Shown in pieces: positions 1-10,631 of a stretch of 64,000 bases of DNA. A model generated the notes under the pieces. The model was not told the DNA's origin, made no database searches, and saw only the letters and a program-made list of their open reading frames with translations. Position 1 is the first letter of the stretch; each line of letters opens with the position of its first letter. Source of the stretch: Paraspadella gotoi. Lineage: Eukaryota > Chaetognatha. Location of the stretch: the NCBI GenBank assembly GCA_051294375.1, contig CM119271.1, forward strand, positions 14,700,770 through 14,764,769, given 5' to 3'. The translations under genes and the position numbers were made by a program.

Positions 1-1012
1 GGCCGCATTTAAAAAAAAGAAAGAAAAATGTTCCGTTTTACCCCACCCTGAGGTAATTCGGAACAGTTAATATATGTATAATTTTTTATAATATTACAGA
101 AAATAATAACTAAAATGCTATTATTAAGTGCATGAAGTCTTTCATTAATAATGTTTTATGTATAACTGATGTATATTCTGAAGTGGGTAAAATGATTTTT
201 AATACGTTATCACTTTTGGAAAATTATTGAATGACAATAGATACAAAATTTGCATACATTTTTTTATTTAGAATATTTTTGACAAAGTTTTTTATTTCTT
301 TTCATTTTGCATTTTGTCCCAATCTTCCTTTCCAATTAATATTGGTTTTGGGCCAATTTTTTATTTCCAATGTTATTTTTCTTATCCTTTTTTTCATTTT
401 AATTTTTTTTTCTTTTCCAAATAATTGTATTCATATTAATTTTTTTTTTAATTTCAGCTTAATTTTGTCTCAAACTATTTTTTTAACCATATTTAGGCAT
501 TAAATTCCATTCTGAACGTTTGTATTTTTTATTGCTAAAAATAGATTTTTTACTGTAATAGTATATAGATTTTTTCTGCCTAATTATTTTACAAATGTTG
601 CTAACTATTATTATTACTTAATAAATTATCACTAACCCATATAAAAGGCATATGAGGTAACACAGAACACTTGATAGGTGTTCCGTTTTACCCAAATATA
701 ATTGTAGCTATGTAAAAAATAATTGATTGAATTTTTCAAAATAATCTATACAATAACTAAACATTACTAGTCTCGTCTATCATATATTTTATATTGGTTG
801 TACCAATTTTATATTAATATTCCATATTCATATTACATCAAATATGTATATGTGTCAGTGTTTTTCGAATTACCCCTTTTCCGAATTACCCCACACTACT
901 CTATAGTAATGAATTTTTTTTCCCCATATATATTCTCTTCTGGAGATTAACTGTAACGTTTATTAAAGCACTTTTTCTAAAGTTAAGTTTGTCAAATATA
1001 TAAAGTCATATA
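1..1012. other. AT-rich intergenic DNA, no gene seen
   Basis: Very AT-rich sequence with poly-T and poly-A runs. The only open frame is a low-complexity Phe/Leu/Ile run (231-503) with no family resemblance. The phrase GTTCCGTTTTACCC occurs twice (about 30 and 680) and a related 'CGAATTACCCC' phrase is doubled near 870-893, so a decayed repeat is likely. Confidence 0.6.
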
Positions 1013-1560
1013 CACTCATGTGCAAAAAAAAATGTGATACTTTATAATTTTAAATTCCAGACGCTCTTTAAAAACATATTTAAAAATTATATAAGAAAAA
1101 TAAAATTTTTTAGAAAAAAAATAATTCAAGAGATATGATTTTTTAAACTTGAGTGTTCCAAAACCAAACGGGAAAATTGACTTTTATCTAAAAGCTTTAA
1201 AACCATGGACCTGTCATTCATCGTATGTTTTAGATTATGATATAAAGACCTGGGGCAATCCAGTTATCCTGCTATCCCTCCGGATGTCCAGTATAATTTT
1301 TTTTCATTATTTATTCTACTACAAGTATTGTAAAATATTAAATAAAAAAAGATCTAAAATATTTTTTTACGTTCAGCTTTGCGGTAGAGTACTTCATTTT
1401 AAAAAATCTCTGGTCCTAAATGGATGTCCCGATTTTAATAAAATTTATACCAAACTTATCTTTCAATAAACTTTAATTCATTTTTTTTTTTAAAATTCAA
1501 GTATATAAGGTGATTTCTAAAGTCTGAAATAAAGTGGCGCGATTTTTTTGCACATAACTG
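1013..1560. mobile_element. Tc1/mariner-type non-autonomous transposon with TA target duplication
   Basis: The left end reads CACTCATGTGCAAAAA and the right end, reverse-complemented, reads CAGTTATGTGCAAAAA; the match continues for about 40 bp (GTG.TACTTTAT against GCGCCACTTTAT). A TA dinucleotide flanks each end (1011-1012 and 1561-1562), as expected for Tc1/mariner insertion. The interior encodes no recognisable transposase; the 106-codon frame inside has no family resemblance. A segment of its interior (1125-1185) recurs at about 5905-5965, where a second degraded copy lies. Confidence 0.7.
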
Positions 1561-1683
1561 TATAAGAAAATAGAGGGGTTTTATTGTTTTAAGATGATAT
1601 TGCTGATTAAAATTTGAAAAATTTAATTGAAATCTGGATATAATTCGAAAAAAAAACTTTCAAGGTCCAAAGGTTGAAAGCGA

Positions 1684-3378
1684 TTAAATATTGACAACCC
1701 TAGAAGGTTTATCTTGAAAGTTTTCAATATCAGGAATCCAAACGTTTTGCGGCATCTTAGAGTCTTTGATGGCCTGACAAGATATGCCATTTGGATGTTG
1801 GATAAGCTTATACAAAAAAACTAAAGGGATTGGCATCAAGGTGGAAGCAGTGACTAAATTGCCAATAGTTATGCCCCAAAAAGGACCCTCAGATCTGTTT
1901 ATGATACGATTAGCGATCCAAATTATGCTGTAAAAAGCAAGAACCAACGGAGTCAGGTATTTCCAGGTAATTTTCCAATAAATATTGATTTTGGTACCAA
2001 CCATTTTTTTTAGTTTACTTTCAAAATTACTGTAACCATATAAAAAACATATACCAAAACATTCAAAAATACCAATGATAAAACCATTAATGGCACTTAC
2101 GTTATTATCAATAATTGTCAAAAATTCCATTCCACCCGAACATGTATACGCCATTCCAAGCAAAAAATAAATAAAAATTATTAAACAACGATATTTGAAC
2201 TTAGATTTTTTCGTATAAATACAGTTCATATTTTCAAATATCAAGACTATAACACTTTCTGTATACGAAACAACAGTTCCCAAACCTACAGAAATAAGCA
2301 TTGTGAAAAATAAACAACCCCAAATGGCAGATCCAGGAATTACGTTAAGAGCACTGGGATAAACAATAAAAACTAATGAGGGTCCAGTTGACATGAGGTC
2401 ATCAATGCTCAAATTTGTTACATATGCTAAATGCCCGATAATGCAAAATATCGGAAATCCAATCCAAAATGATGTCAGGCAATTAATAAATGTCACAATC
2501 ACAGTATTGGTCAAACAAGGTTCTTCTAGAGAATTAAAACTGGATAAAGTGAGCATTACTGACTGACAAATGCTTAAGGAAAAAAATATTTGTTGCCCAG
2601 CATCTATCCAAACTTGCAGTTCTAACAATTTTGAAAAATCGGGTAAAAGATAAGTAAGAATTCCTTGAGCAGCACCTTCTTGTTGGACTGCCCCTATCAT
2701 GAGAAATAATATGCAAAAATAAGGAAATAAACAAAAGAAATAATTGGCTTTTCCCATGGAAGAAATCCCCTCAATAAGCACAATTAACACTATAGACCAA
2801 ACAATAAAAAGAGCAATAAGAATAATCCAGTTAGGATAACCAAACTCTCTTAAATTTCCAGAATCTTTTGCCACAAGGTTGTTAAAAAACTGAGATGAAT
2901 CAAAATCAAAAGCTGACCTGAAAAGTGTTTTATTCCTTATCATTGCCCTGATTCCACCAGCCTCCAAACACATTTGCGTATTCCAATTATGATTACAACC
3001 TTTCCAAATCGGATAACTTATAGATTTCAAGGAATAGAGTGACATGAAAACATAAAATAATCCATAAGCTGCTAAAACTGCATAGTAGGTAGTAATAACC
3101 ATGACAGTCATTGCACCAGCTATTGAAGTTCCACCAAGTAATGGACAAAGATCCCAGGCTTTGTAACTGTTTGACCTGGCATACTGACCCCAAGATATTT
3201 CTAATCCTAAAATAGGCATTGCGGCACAAATGAGCATAATAGTGTATGGAATGAAAAAAGCTGCTCCGCCATTTTTGTAACAAAGATAAGGGAATCTCCA
3301 TACATTACCCAACCCTACGGCATTAGCAACTATAGAAACAACACACTCAATGTTGGACCTGAATTTTTGCCTTGGCAT
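1684..3378 (-). CDS. SLC6-type sodium-dependent neurotransmitter/amino-acid symporter, intronless
   Basis: A single-exon 564-residue membrane transporter of the SLC6 (sodium:neurotransmitter symporter) family. Residues 21-31 give the family signature NAVGLGNVWRFPY at TM1, where Gly rather than Asp precedes LGN; that points away from the monoamine subgroup and towards amino-acid-type carriers. About twelve hydrophobic segments follow. The short extracellular loop 2 keeps the paired cysteines (C..NWNTQMC), and the TM6 QIFFSLS and TM7 NCLTSFWIGF blocks are present. Oddities: the TM8 motif usually read as GLDSQF is GLGTVV here, so Na2-site residues appear lost, and the GPGFG stretch of TM6 is replaced. 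The frame is intact from ATG (3378) to stop. No introns in a family that normally has many suggests a retrocopy, or simply intron loss. The substrate cannot be assigned. Confidence 0.88.
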   Translation of the reverse strand: MPRQKFRSNIECVVSIVANAVGLGNVWRFPYLCYKNGGAAFFIPYTIMLICAAMPILGLEISWGQYARSNSYKAWDLCPLLGGTSIAGAMTVMVITTYYAVLAAYGLFYVFMSLYSLKSISYPIWKGCNHNWNTQMCLEAGGIRAMIRNKTLFRSAFDFDSSQFFNNLVAKDSGNLREFGYPNWIILIALFIVWSIVLIVLIEGISSMGKANYFFCLFPYFCILFLMIGAVQQEGAAQGILTYLLPDFSKLLELQVWIDAGQQIFFSLSICQSVMLTLSSFNSLEEPCLTNTVIVTFINCLTSFWIGFPIFCIIGHLAYVTNLSIDDLMSTGPSLVFIVYPSALNVIPGSAIWGCLFFTMLISVGLGTVVSYTESVIVLIFENMNCIYTKKSKFKYRCLIIFIYFLLGMAYTCSGGMEFLTIIDNNVSAINGFIIGIFECFGICFLYGYSNFESKLKKMVGTKINIYWKITWKYLTPLVLAFYSIIWIANRIINRSEGPFWGITIGNLVTASTLMPIPLVFLYKLIQHPNGISCQAIKDSKMPQNVWIPDIENFQDKPSRVVNI

Positions 3379-4360
3379 TTTCTTGAGTCACTTGAAATAG
3401 ACTGAAATTATTAAGGAACACAAACATAAAAATATACATAAAACTGTTAAAGAACAAAACTTGTTTTATTTAGGTGAAATATTTTAAAAAATATAATTTT
3501 TTTAACATAAAAGAATATATTAGTGCTTGATAAAGGTTCGAAATTAAAGACATTTACAGAATTCTCATCTTGGTCCGATTCATAACAAAATCATCTCATT
3601 GATAACATATCACCATTGGCCAGCTTAAAATTAAATTGAAAATATATGTAAAATATATGTAAAATATTTTAATCTTTTTTATATATTTTTAAAATAAAAG
3701 TTTAATATTTAGTTAGCCATTTTAATATAAATAGGACTAAGCTCTGACGAAAAAATTCAGAGGTTTTTTTTAACATATTCTTTTACCGGCCAATGTAGAA
3801 TGATGGCAGTATTGCTATTGTTAAGTTTCAAAAAAATCTGATCATAAATATAGAAAATATTAACCAAAATCTTTGGAAAATCCACCCCTTCTTTGAAAGA
3901 TTTTCACCATAGAAGATTTTTTTTCGAATCTGACTACCGGTTGAAAATTCATAGAATTCCGATCGTTAGCTCCTCTTTTACTTTTACCAAAATGGACTAA
4001 TTCACTTTACCATGATCGTATCATATTAAAATAACCAAATAAAATGTAAAGAAAAATTTTGAGAGCCCTTCAGATTTATGGCTATCGGATTCCTAAATTC
4101 AAAGTTTATTGTAAAATCACATATGTTAAATGCGTTTACATTGTATTTTAGTTGAGAAATCCCTTTATTTTATATATAAAAATTGCGTCGAATATATTTT
4201 CCCGAGCGGACCAATCCATTTGAATCTGATAGTTTGATGTCAAGATGATGGTAATTTGACAAGATAAAAAAAATGTGAACCCTTCAGATGCAACAGGATC
4301 GGAATTTAGTGTTTTTACAACTATTTTTTACCGGAATTTTTCTCAGGAGCGTTTATATTG
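3379..4360. other. AT-rich intergenic DNA, no gene seen
   Basis: Upstream of the SLC6 gene. Only short low-complexity frames are present and no repeat or promoter could be defined with confidence. Confidence 0.5.
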
Positions 4361-4764
4361 TTTGGTAGTCAGTGTAATAAAAAAGTAGGCGACTACCTTT
4401 TTTATTAGTTTACTTAGTAACTGATATTGCAGGGATAGGCTTTAGGCAAAGCAAGGATTGGCTTTGAGCAAAAGCAAAGGTTGGTTTTAAGAAAAGCTTA
4501 AGAAGCAAAAAATTGGTTATAAGTGAAGCAGAGATTGCCTTTGAGCAAAAGAGGAAAATGGCTAAAACAAAAGGGCAGTTAGGAGAAGGCTAAAGCCAAA
4601 AGGGGGCTTTTACGGGCCTGCTAAGTCCCAAGCCAATTCCAGAGGAGAAATCACGTGACCAAAATCTGCCTATATAAGGAGGAGTGCCACAGACTGTGGT
4701 CAGGAGTCAATTGAGACCCTCTGAAGTGTAAGGGGAAATTCTGTCCGGCTGGAAAAGTTACTGG

Positions 4765-4870
4765 AAAAACGCTTAAGTCCAGGAGAGACTGAAAACGCCT
4801 AAGTCCAGGAGAGACTGAAAACGCCTAAGTCCAGGAGAGACTGAAAACGCCTAAGTCCAGGAAGGACTGG
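4765..4870. repeat. 26-bp tandem array, about four copies
   Basis: Units share the core CGCCTAAGTCCAGGAGAGAC with the next unit beginning 26 bp later; the first unit has CTT for CCT and the last has GAAGGAC. It lies about 20 bp before a second 26-bp array of different sequence. Confidence 0.85.
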
Positions 4871-4890
4871 TTGGAAATAATAACTCTAAG

Positions 4891-5072
4891 GTTAAGTCTG
4901 ATAAGACTTGGTTAAGGTTAAGTCTGGTAAGACTTGGTTAAGGTTAAGTCTGGTAAGACTTGGTTAAGGTTAAGTCTGGTAAGACTTGGTTAAGGTTAAG
5001 TCTGGTAAGACTTGGTTAAGGTTAAGTCTGGTAAGACTTGGTTAGGTTAAGTCTGGTAAGACTTGGTTAAGG
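4891..5072. repeat. 26-bp tandem array, seven copies with internal dyad
   Basis: Units are built on GGTTAAGTCTGGTAAGACTT followed by GGTTAA. Each holds the inverted pair AAGTCT/AGACTT around GGTA, so each unit can form a small hairpin. The first copy has GATA for GGTA, and one copy near 5041 lost a few bases. Confidence 0.88.
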
Positions 5073-5480
5073 TTAATGGTAGATTAATATAAGGGTCTCA
5101 AGTGACTACAGACCACAGCTTCATAATTCCTAGTGGACTCTCCTCAACTCTCAAGTGGATTTCATTAATACTTTGGCTTACATTTTAATTTGAACATGTG
5201 TATTTAATTTTGTAATGTACATTGATTTTACTGTGCTTTAAAAATATGTATTGAGTCAGTAGTAAAGATATTATTTAAATTTGTACTAAAGATTATTTTC
5301 TTTATTTTTCTTCCAGGTTAAATTTTTAATAAAAGCGCCCCAGGATACAAACTCCAGTGGACTTCAGGATTTAAATAATAAAGTTTTTAACGCCAGGAAC
5401 TCCAGTGCCCAAGAACTCAAGGACTCCAGTTTTTCGTATTTTATAATAAAGTGGGTGGTGGTAAAAAACACCACCCAAGA

Positions 5481-7480
5481 TTTTATTACAGTCAGATTTG
5501 AACGAAAATCTCTATTGAAAAAATCTTTAAGAACGACGTCAGCTCCTAATATAAATAGGTTAAATACTATTGTACTTTTTTTTCATTATCACAAAAAAAG
5601 AATAGGCTTGCACGAGAGCCGAAAATTTAATATCAAGCTTACCATTGTCACTAACAGCATTACTATAACCGTATTTGCTGTAAAAAAATTAGAGCACACT
5701 GCACGGGAATGTAGGATAAACTCGGAAGCATACGCATTACACATTACATTACACAATGTGTATTACACATGTGAAAAAAATACGCGCCACTTTATAACTT
5801 TAATTCTTGGCAATCCATAAGAATTTTTTTACAAATTATAATATTATATAAATATAAGAAAAATAATTTAAAAAAAAATAAATCCATGTGTAACAGTTTT
5901 ATCAAAATTGGTTCAAGAGATATGATTTTTTAAACTTGAGTGTCCAAATCAAGAAGGGAAAATCGAATAATACAATGTGTCCCAATGGTACTGTCTAGTA
6001 AAAAAAGTTTACTACAACTATACCAGATCAAAAAACTTTAATTCATTATAATGAATATGCGCAGTGCGCACAGGTATTAACCATTTTATAAAATACCTAA
6101 ATTTTAAAAATAGAACGAAACAAACTGCTATAGTTAATATATAAAGCAATTGGGAAAAATCTTAAAGTATAGTGATCTCGCCAGACGTTACTATCAAAGA
6201 AAATTAATGAAAAAATCTATAAAAAAAAAGAATGATTGATGCGATAATAAATTATTAATGTAATAAAAATTGATTGATGTAATAATAAATGATTGATGTA
6301 ATAGTAATTGATTTTTGATTGATGTAATAGTAATTGATTATTAATTCGATGATAACCAAATATTGATGCGATGATAACCAAAGTATTGATGCAATGATAA
6401 CCAAAGGATTGATACGATGATAACCAAATGATAGAGGCGATGATAACCAAATGATAGATGCGATGATAACCAAATATTGATGCGATGATAACCAAATATT
6501 GATGCGATGATAACCAAATATTAATGTGATGATAGCCAAATGATGGACACAATGATAGTAATTCATTGATACAATGATAATCATTCATTGATGCGCCGAT
6601 AATCATTTATTGATGCGACGATAATCATTCATCGTAAATAAAACAAATGCATGTATGAGTGAGAAAGAAAGAAAAGAAAAAACTTTAATTTTTTTGTACA
6701 GACGCTGCAGAGCTGAACTCGTTTATATAAATAAATAAATAAATAGTTTTGTAAATAAAACAAACAAATGAGTGTAGGAACAATTTAAAAGACCTCAATG
6801 ATGAGAAGCCGTATCTTAATTTTCAGCTTCCTATGGTTACACACTTGAGCTATTTTAAATGTTAAAACAGCGTGACGATGACGATAACGGTCAAACAGAA
6901 ACAAATTAACATCTCGCCCAAGTCGATCATTCGCCCGTCTGGTGAGATTAAAAAAATTTCTGTAATTTTTTTTGATAAAAATTATTTAATATTTATCAAA
7001 TATTTTTTAGAATATTGATTAAATTATAATTAAAATTGTTTCCTTAAATAAAGAACAATAAAAAAAAACCTTATATTTTTAGCTACAGAACTTTTATAAT
7101 ATAGTATTCATTCTTTTTAAAATTATTTACTTACCTTGTTCATATAATTTTCTTGATTGATTTAATAATAATTTATTGAAAAAATAGTAACCATTTTATT
7201 CTGGGTTAATGATTTAATTGCTCACAACTTCAAATAATGGAAATTAAAGATCAAAATAATTAGTTTACAGAGTTCGGACTTGAATCTTACTCCCTTAATT
7301 GATCCTCCCCCATTGTTTTACAAAATTGTTATATATTTAATAGAAGAGGAATCGTTAAGGATTTTTCTATCTTATGGATTGTATTTAGTTTTGCGATTTC
7401 TAAAAACATAAGTATGGGAAGTAACCAAAAACTATGAGTCATATTTGCTCCGCGCCCAAATAGTTAAAAATCAACTTCAT
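5481..7480. other. AT-rich intergenic DNA with degraded repeats
   Basis: No gene is supported. At 5755-5970 there is a degraded copy of the 1013-1560 transposon (ATGTGAAAAAAATACGCGCC, later AAGAGATATGATTTTTTAAA). A 22-bp minisatellite is listed separately. The frame at 5455-5820 is not related to any family I recognise. Confidence 0.5.
6340..6625. repeat. 22-bp minisatellite
   Basis: Repeated units of the form GATGCGATGATAACCAAATA plus TT, about ten tandem copies, decaying at both ends into related GATGTAATA and GATAATCATT units. The long open frames on the minus strand here are read from the repeat and are not genes. Confidence 0.85.
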
Positions 7481-7481
7481 A

Positions 7482-9033
7482 CAGGGGTGAGACCATATAT
7501 CGCTAAAACTGTTAATGATTTTCGAAATCTGAATAAAGATTCAAATTATGCTCTTTCTTAGCTTTTATTCGATATATTAATTGTTATGAAATTCTTTGAT
7601 ATAATGCTTATTTTAATGAAGCAAAGGCAACTGCTCTGTTTAGTCGGCGTGGTTTGGAAAAAAAATGTTTGACTACTTATTGTTTAATCCCATTCTAAAA
7701 ACATGCCAGATAAAATTATTAATGAAAATCCTTATTTAGAGTATAAGAATACTTTTAGCATGGTATACATTACATTTTTGTCAAAAAAATGTTAAGTCAG
7801 TAAGGTTCGGATATGTTACTATTATAATCCAATTTTTATTAAAACTGACCTTTATTTTAAAATTTAATAATGATATTGAAGAGACCAGTAATTATGATTA
7901 AGTGTTAATGACAGAACCGTTTCAATATAAGCAGTCCCTGAGCTTCGGATCAGGTGTAACACCATATTACAGGCGGGTTAAGCGCCCCGTCCCTCTTAAC
8001 TGCCAGACGACCACCGGGCTAGAACCCCGGACCTTTGGGTTGGGAGGCGAATGACTTGCCTCCGGCACCAATGGCCGCTGATGAACGGTTGGTGGATTTT
8101 AGTCCACCATACATCCCCCCCTCCCGTAAGGGAGAAGTCTGTTGCGTTCTCTTCAGTGAATTGTTGTTGTTGGGGGAAAGTTCGTCACCAAGTTGAGGCA
8201 TGTCGCCTGATGTGTTGTGGGCGGAAAGTGCATCGCCAGGTTGAGGCATGTCGCCTGAAAGTGTTGTTGTTGCTGTTGTGTTTGAAGTCGGGCTCACCAA
8301 TGAAGAGACAGTAATTATTGATAAGTGTTAATGACAGAACCGTTCATATAAGCAGTCCCTGAGCTTCGGATCAGGCGTGTAACACCATATTACAGGCGGG
8401 TTAAGCGCCCCGTCCCCCTCTTAACTGCCAGACGACCACCGGGCTAGAACCCCGGACCTTGGGTTGGGAGGCGAATGACTTGCCTCCGGCCACCAATGGC
8501 CGCTGATGAACGGTTGTGTGGATTTTAGTCCACCATAATATTGTCAGATATGTAAATTAATCAATAATCATGTCAGATTTCAGAATGCATGATAAAAGAG
8601 TCAAGTCAGCAAAAAATACTTGCAAAAAAGTATTTGATGATTTAAGCTTATTCCTTAAAATCTTCTTAAAATTTTGTTTTACTTACCTTATAGAAGTTTA
8701 AATAAGTTTAATTTGGATGGTTATGAAAATCTGAAATTAGAAGAAATTAAAGAGAAGACATACCACTATCATATTCAAAAACGACCACTGAAAAATATTA
8801 ACAAGTATGGCTTTTATACTATTGCAATGTAAGGTGCGAGTATAAAAAAAGACTAAATGATTTGAAAACATCCACAACGCCCTGTAGTTGTTTAAAATTT
8901 GTTATTGTTTTCATTGTATATGAAAGTAAAAAGACAGAAAAAATCTTTTGGCACCTATTTTATTATTGTATCTCAAATCGTTTAGACAGGGCAGGACGTT
9001 TAAGTTTTATCTCGATATATGGTCCCACCCCTG
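7482..9033. mobile_element. Degenerate TA-flanked DNA transposon, host of a nested TRIM
   Basis: The left end (CAGGGGTGAGACCATATATC) and the reverse complement of the right end (CAGGGGTGGGACCATATATC) match over about 25 bp and are flanked by TA (7480-7481, 9034-9035). The TRIM at 7877-8537 is inserted inside. Without the insert the element is about 0.9 kb. No transposase frame survives. Confidence 0.6.
7877..8537 (-). mobile_element. TRIM: miniature LTR retrotransposon, two LTRs around a 189-bp interior
   Basis: Two direct repeats of 235-237 bp (8301-8537 as 5' LTR and 7877-8111 as 3' LTR, read on minus) flank only 189 bp. The LTRs start TATGGTGGACTAAAATCCAC and end CTGTCTCTTCA. One base after the 5' LTR comes TGGTGAGCCCGACTTC (from 8299), placed and shaped like a tRNA primer-binding site, close to the complement of a tRNA-Trp 3' end. 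Just before the 3' LTR is a polypurine tract, GGGAGGGGGGGATG (8112-8125). The element is bounded by the 4-bp duplication ATAT (7873-7876 and 8538-8541). The interior is an open frame of about 60 codons with a duplicated SGDMPQ.GD phrase but no gag or pol. It must depend on an autonomous element for enzymes. Confidence 0.82.
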
Positions 9034-9137
9034 TATAAGTATTTGCACTCCTGCAAAAGTAAGAATGATCCACCTAGTGGGTTTCTTTATGGTGGTATTG
9101 AGAGAGTACTGTTTATGGATTTCTCAAATAAAAAAAT

Positions 9138-9346
9138 TATGGTGGACTAAAATCCTCCAACCGTTCATCAGCGGCCATTGTTGCAGGAGGCAAGTCATTC
9201 GCCTCCCAACCCAAAGGTCCGGGGTTCTACCCCGGTGGTAAGAGGGACCGCCTGTAACACGGAGTTACAGCCTGATCGGAAGCTCATTGACTGCTTATAT
9301 GGAAGGGTTCTGTCACTAACACACAACAATCATTACTGTCTCTTCA
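9138..9346 (+). mobile_element. Solo LTR of the TRIM family
   Basis: A single LTR of the same family as 7877-8537, starting TATGGTGGACTAAAATCC and ending CTGTCTCTTCA, flanked by a perfect 4-bp AAAT duplication (9134-9137 and 9347-9350). It differs by small deletions and substitutions. A solo LTR normally arises by recombination between the two LTRs of a full element. Confidence 0.8.
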
Positions 9347-9350
9347 AAAT

Positions 9351-9841
9351 ATAATTTTTAGCATAAGCCAAAATTGTATAAAAAGCTATATCAATCAGTT
9401 AGTACTTTAAAATTTTATATCTTATTTGAATTTAAATTTGAAGCTGCAATAAATTGAGGTACCGTACAATTACCGGGAGTAGGTCGCTGACTTATAAACC
9501 ATGAAAATAAAAAAAAATTTTGGCTTTTTTCGCCCCCTTTTTCTCTATTCTGTTATCTGTCTCATATGTTTCCATTTCCTAAAAAACGTATTTTTGATCC
9601 TCCCGGTTAAAAAGAAGACATGATCAGAGACGTTGCGAGATCAACTGGAACGAAAGCTTTTGTTTTGAATTAGGACGCAAGTAGAAGACCAACGGTAAAC
9701 ACTAAATGAAAACAGTACACAGTAATAATAACAATATCACTTCGCTAAAATCGTCTTTTAAAAATTTTAACGTCGACTTTTAGCGCTACGTCTATGACTA
9801 GAAATTCATAAAAAAAGTTTTTCATAATCGTGGGCAGATAA
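9351..9841. other. Intergenic DNA, nothing recognised
   Basis: AT-rich, no supported feature. Confidence 0.4.
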
Positions 9842-10006
9842 TCATTTCGCCACGCCTCCTTTGATCGCCGCTACCCGCGCCGCCATCTCAGCCCCCGCGC
9901 CAGACCGCGCCGCCATTTCTTCCACGTCGGTCGCGTCGGAACGAAAGAGCATCAACGCCCCCGCGACGTCGTCCCTCGCGGCCGCCACGCCGAGATCCTC
10001 GAAAAC
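9842..10006 (-). CDS. Orphan terminal coding exon, unknown protein
   Basis: A GC-rich island in AT-rich DNA: a 54-codon frame read from a TTTCAG acceptor at 10007 to a stop at 9842-9844. The product is Ala-rich and probably helical, beginning VFEDLGVAAARDDVAGALML and ending AAIKGGVAK. The base composition matches that of the proven exons in this window, and the acceptor is clean in phase 0. Upstream exons would lie beyond 10 kb and may be lost in the gaps at 10632-11313 or 11982-12828. I do not recognise the family. Confidence 0.5.
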   Translation of the reverse strand, partial: VFEDLGVAAARDDVAGALMLFRSDATDVEEMAARSGAGAEMAARVAAIKGGVAK

Positions 10007-10631
10007 CTGAAAGGAGACGAATATAGAAAATGTGGGGCGGACAATCCAGGGGCCGAGACTCAATTCGCGGCACAACCCCTTCCCTCTTCACTAGACACAT
10101 TTGAATCCGACAATGTTTTAAATAAACAACCAGTCTCGGTGTCATTCTGTTCGTTTTTCCAAGCTCTTTTTAACTAAAAAAGTTTTATTTAAAAAAAAAA
10201 CTTTTTCGCCCGAGCCAGGGGTATTAAAGAGCCAAAATATGGAATTTCACCTTTTATGAGTATTTTTTAGCTTTTTTCAGTAATTTTTTAAATATAATTA
10301 TCATTAATCGAGTTAATTACTAATTATAATGCTTTTAAATTATCATATTCAACTATTTTTAAAACATTCATTCACAAAAAATATTGGTTTAAGCCAGGGG
10401 TGTTAAAGAGCTAAATTTCTCAATTATTTTTTTTAATATTTTCAAATATATTTAGAGAAAAACAAAGTTTTTAATTGTGGTACAACGAATTTAATTGGAG
10501 ATACGCATTATTTTCAAATAATAATTTTTTTTTTTAAGAATTACATATTTTAATCATGATAATAAAAATGAAAAATCTTTGAAAAATTTTACAATGGGAT
10601 TTTAAGTTAATTAATAGTAGTTAATTAATTT

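Larger units (their letters stand above)
4372..5480 (+). mobile_element. Possible LTR-like retroelement remnant with TATA box and tandem repeats
   Basis: The interval starts with a hairpin (TAATAAAAAAGTAG against CTACCTTTTTTATTA, about 4375-4410) and ends with another (GGGTGGTG against CACCACCC, about 5452-5478). Between them are a TATA-like TATATAAGGAGG at 4671, two 26-bp tandem arrays, and AATAAA-type signals near 5385. This layout resembles an LTR (enhancer repeats, promoter, polyadenylation signal). No clear target duplication or gag/pol was found, so the call is tentative. Confidence 0.3.

Noticed and set aside
6217-6606. Tyr/His/Ile-rich 129-codon frame
   Set aside because: Entirely read from the 22-bp minisatellite.
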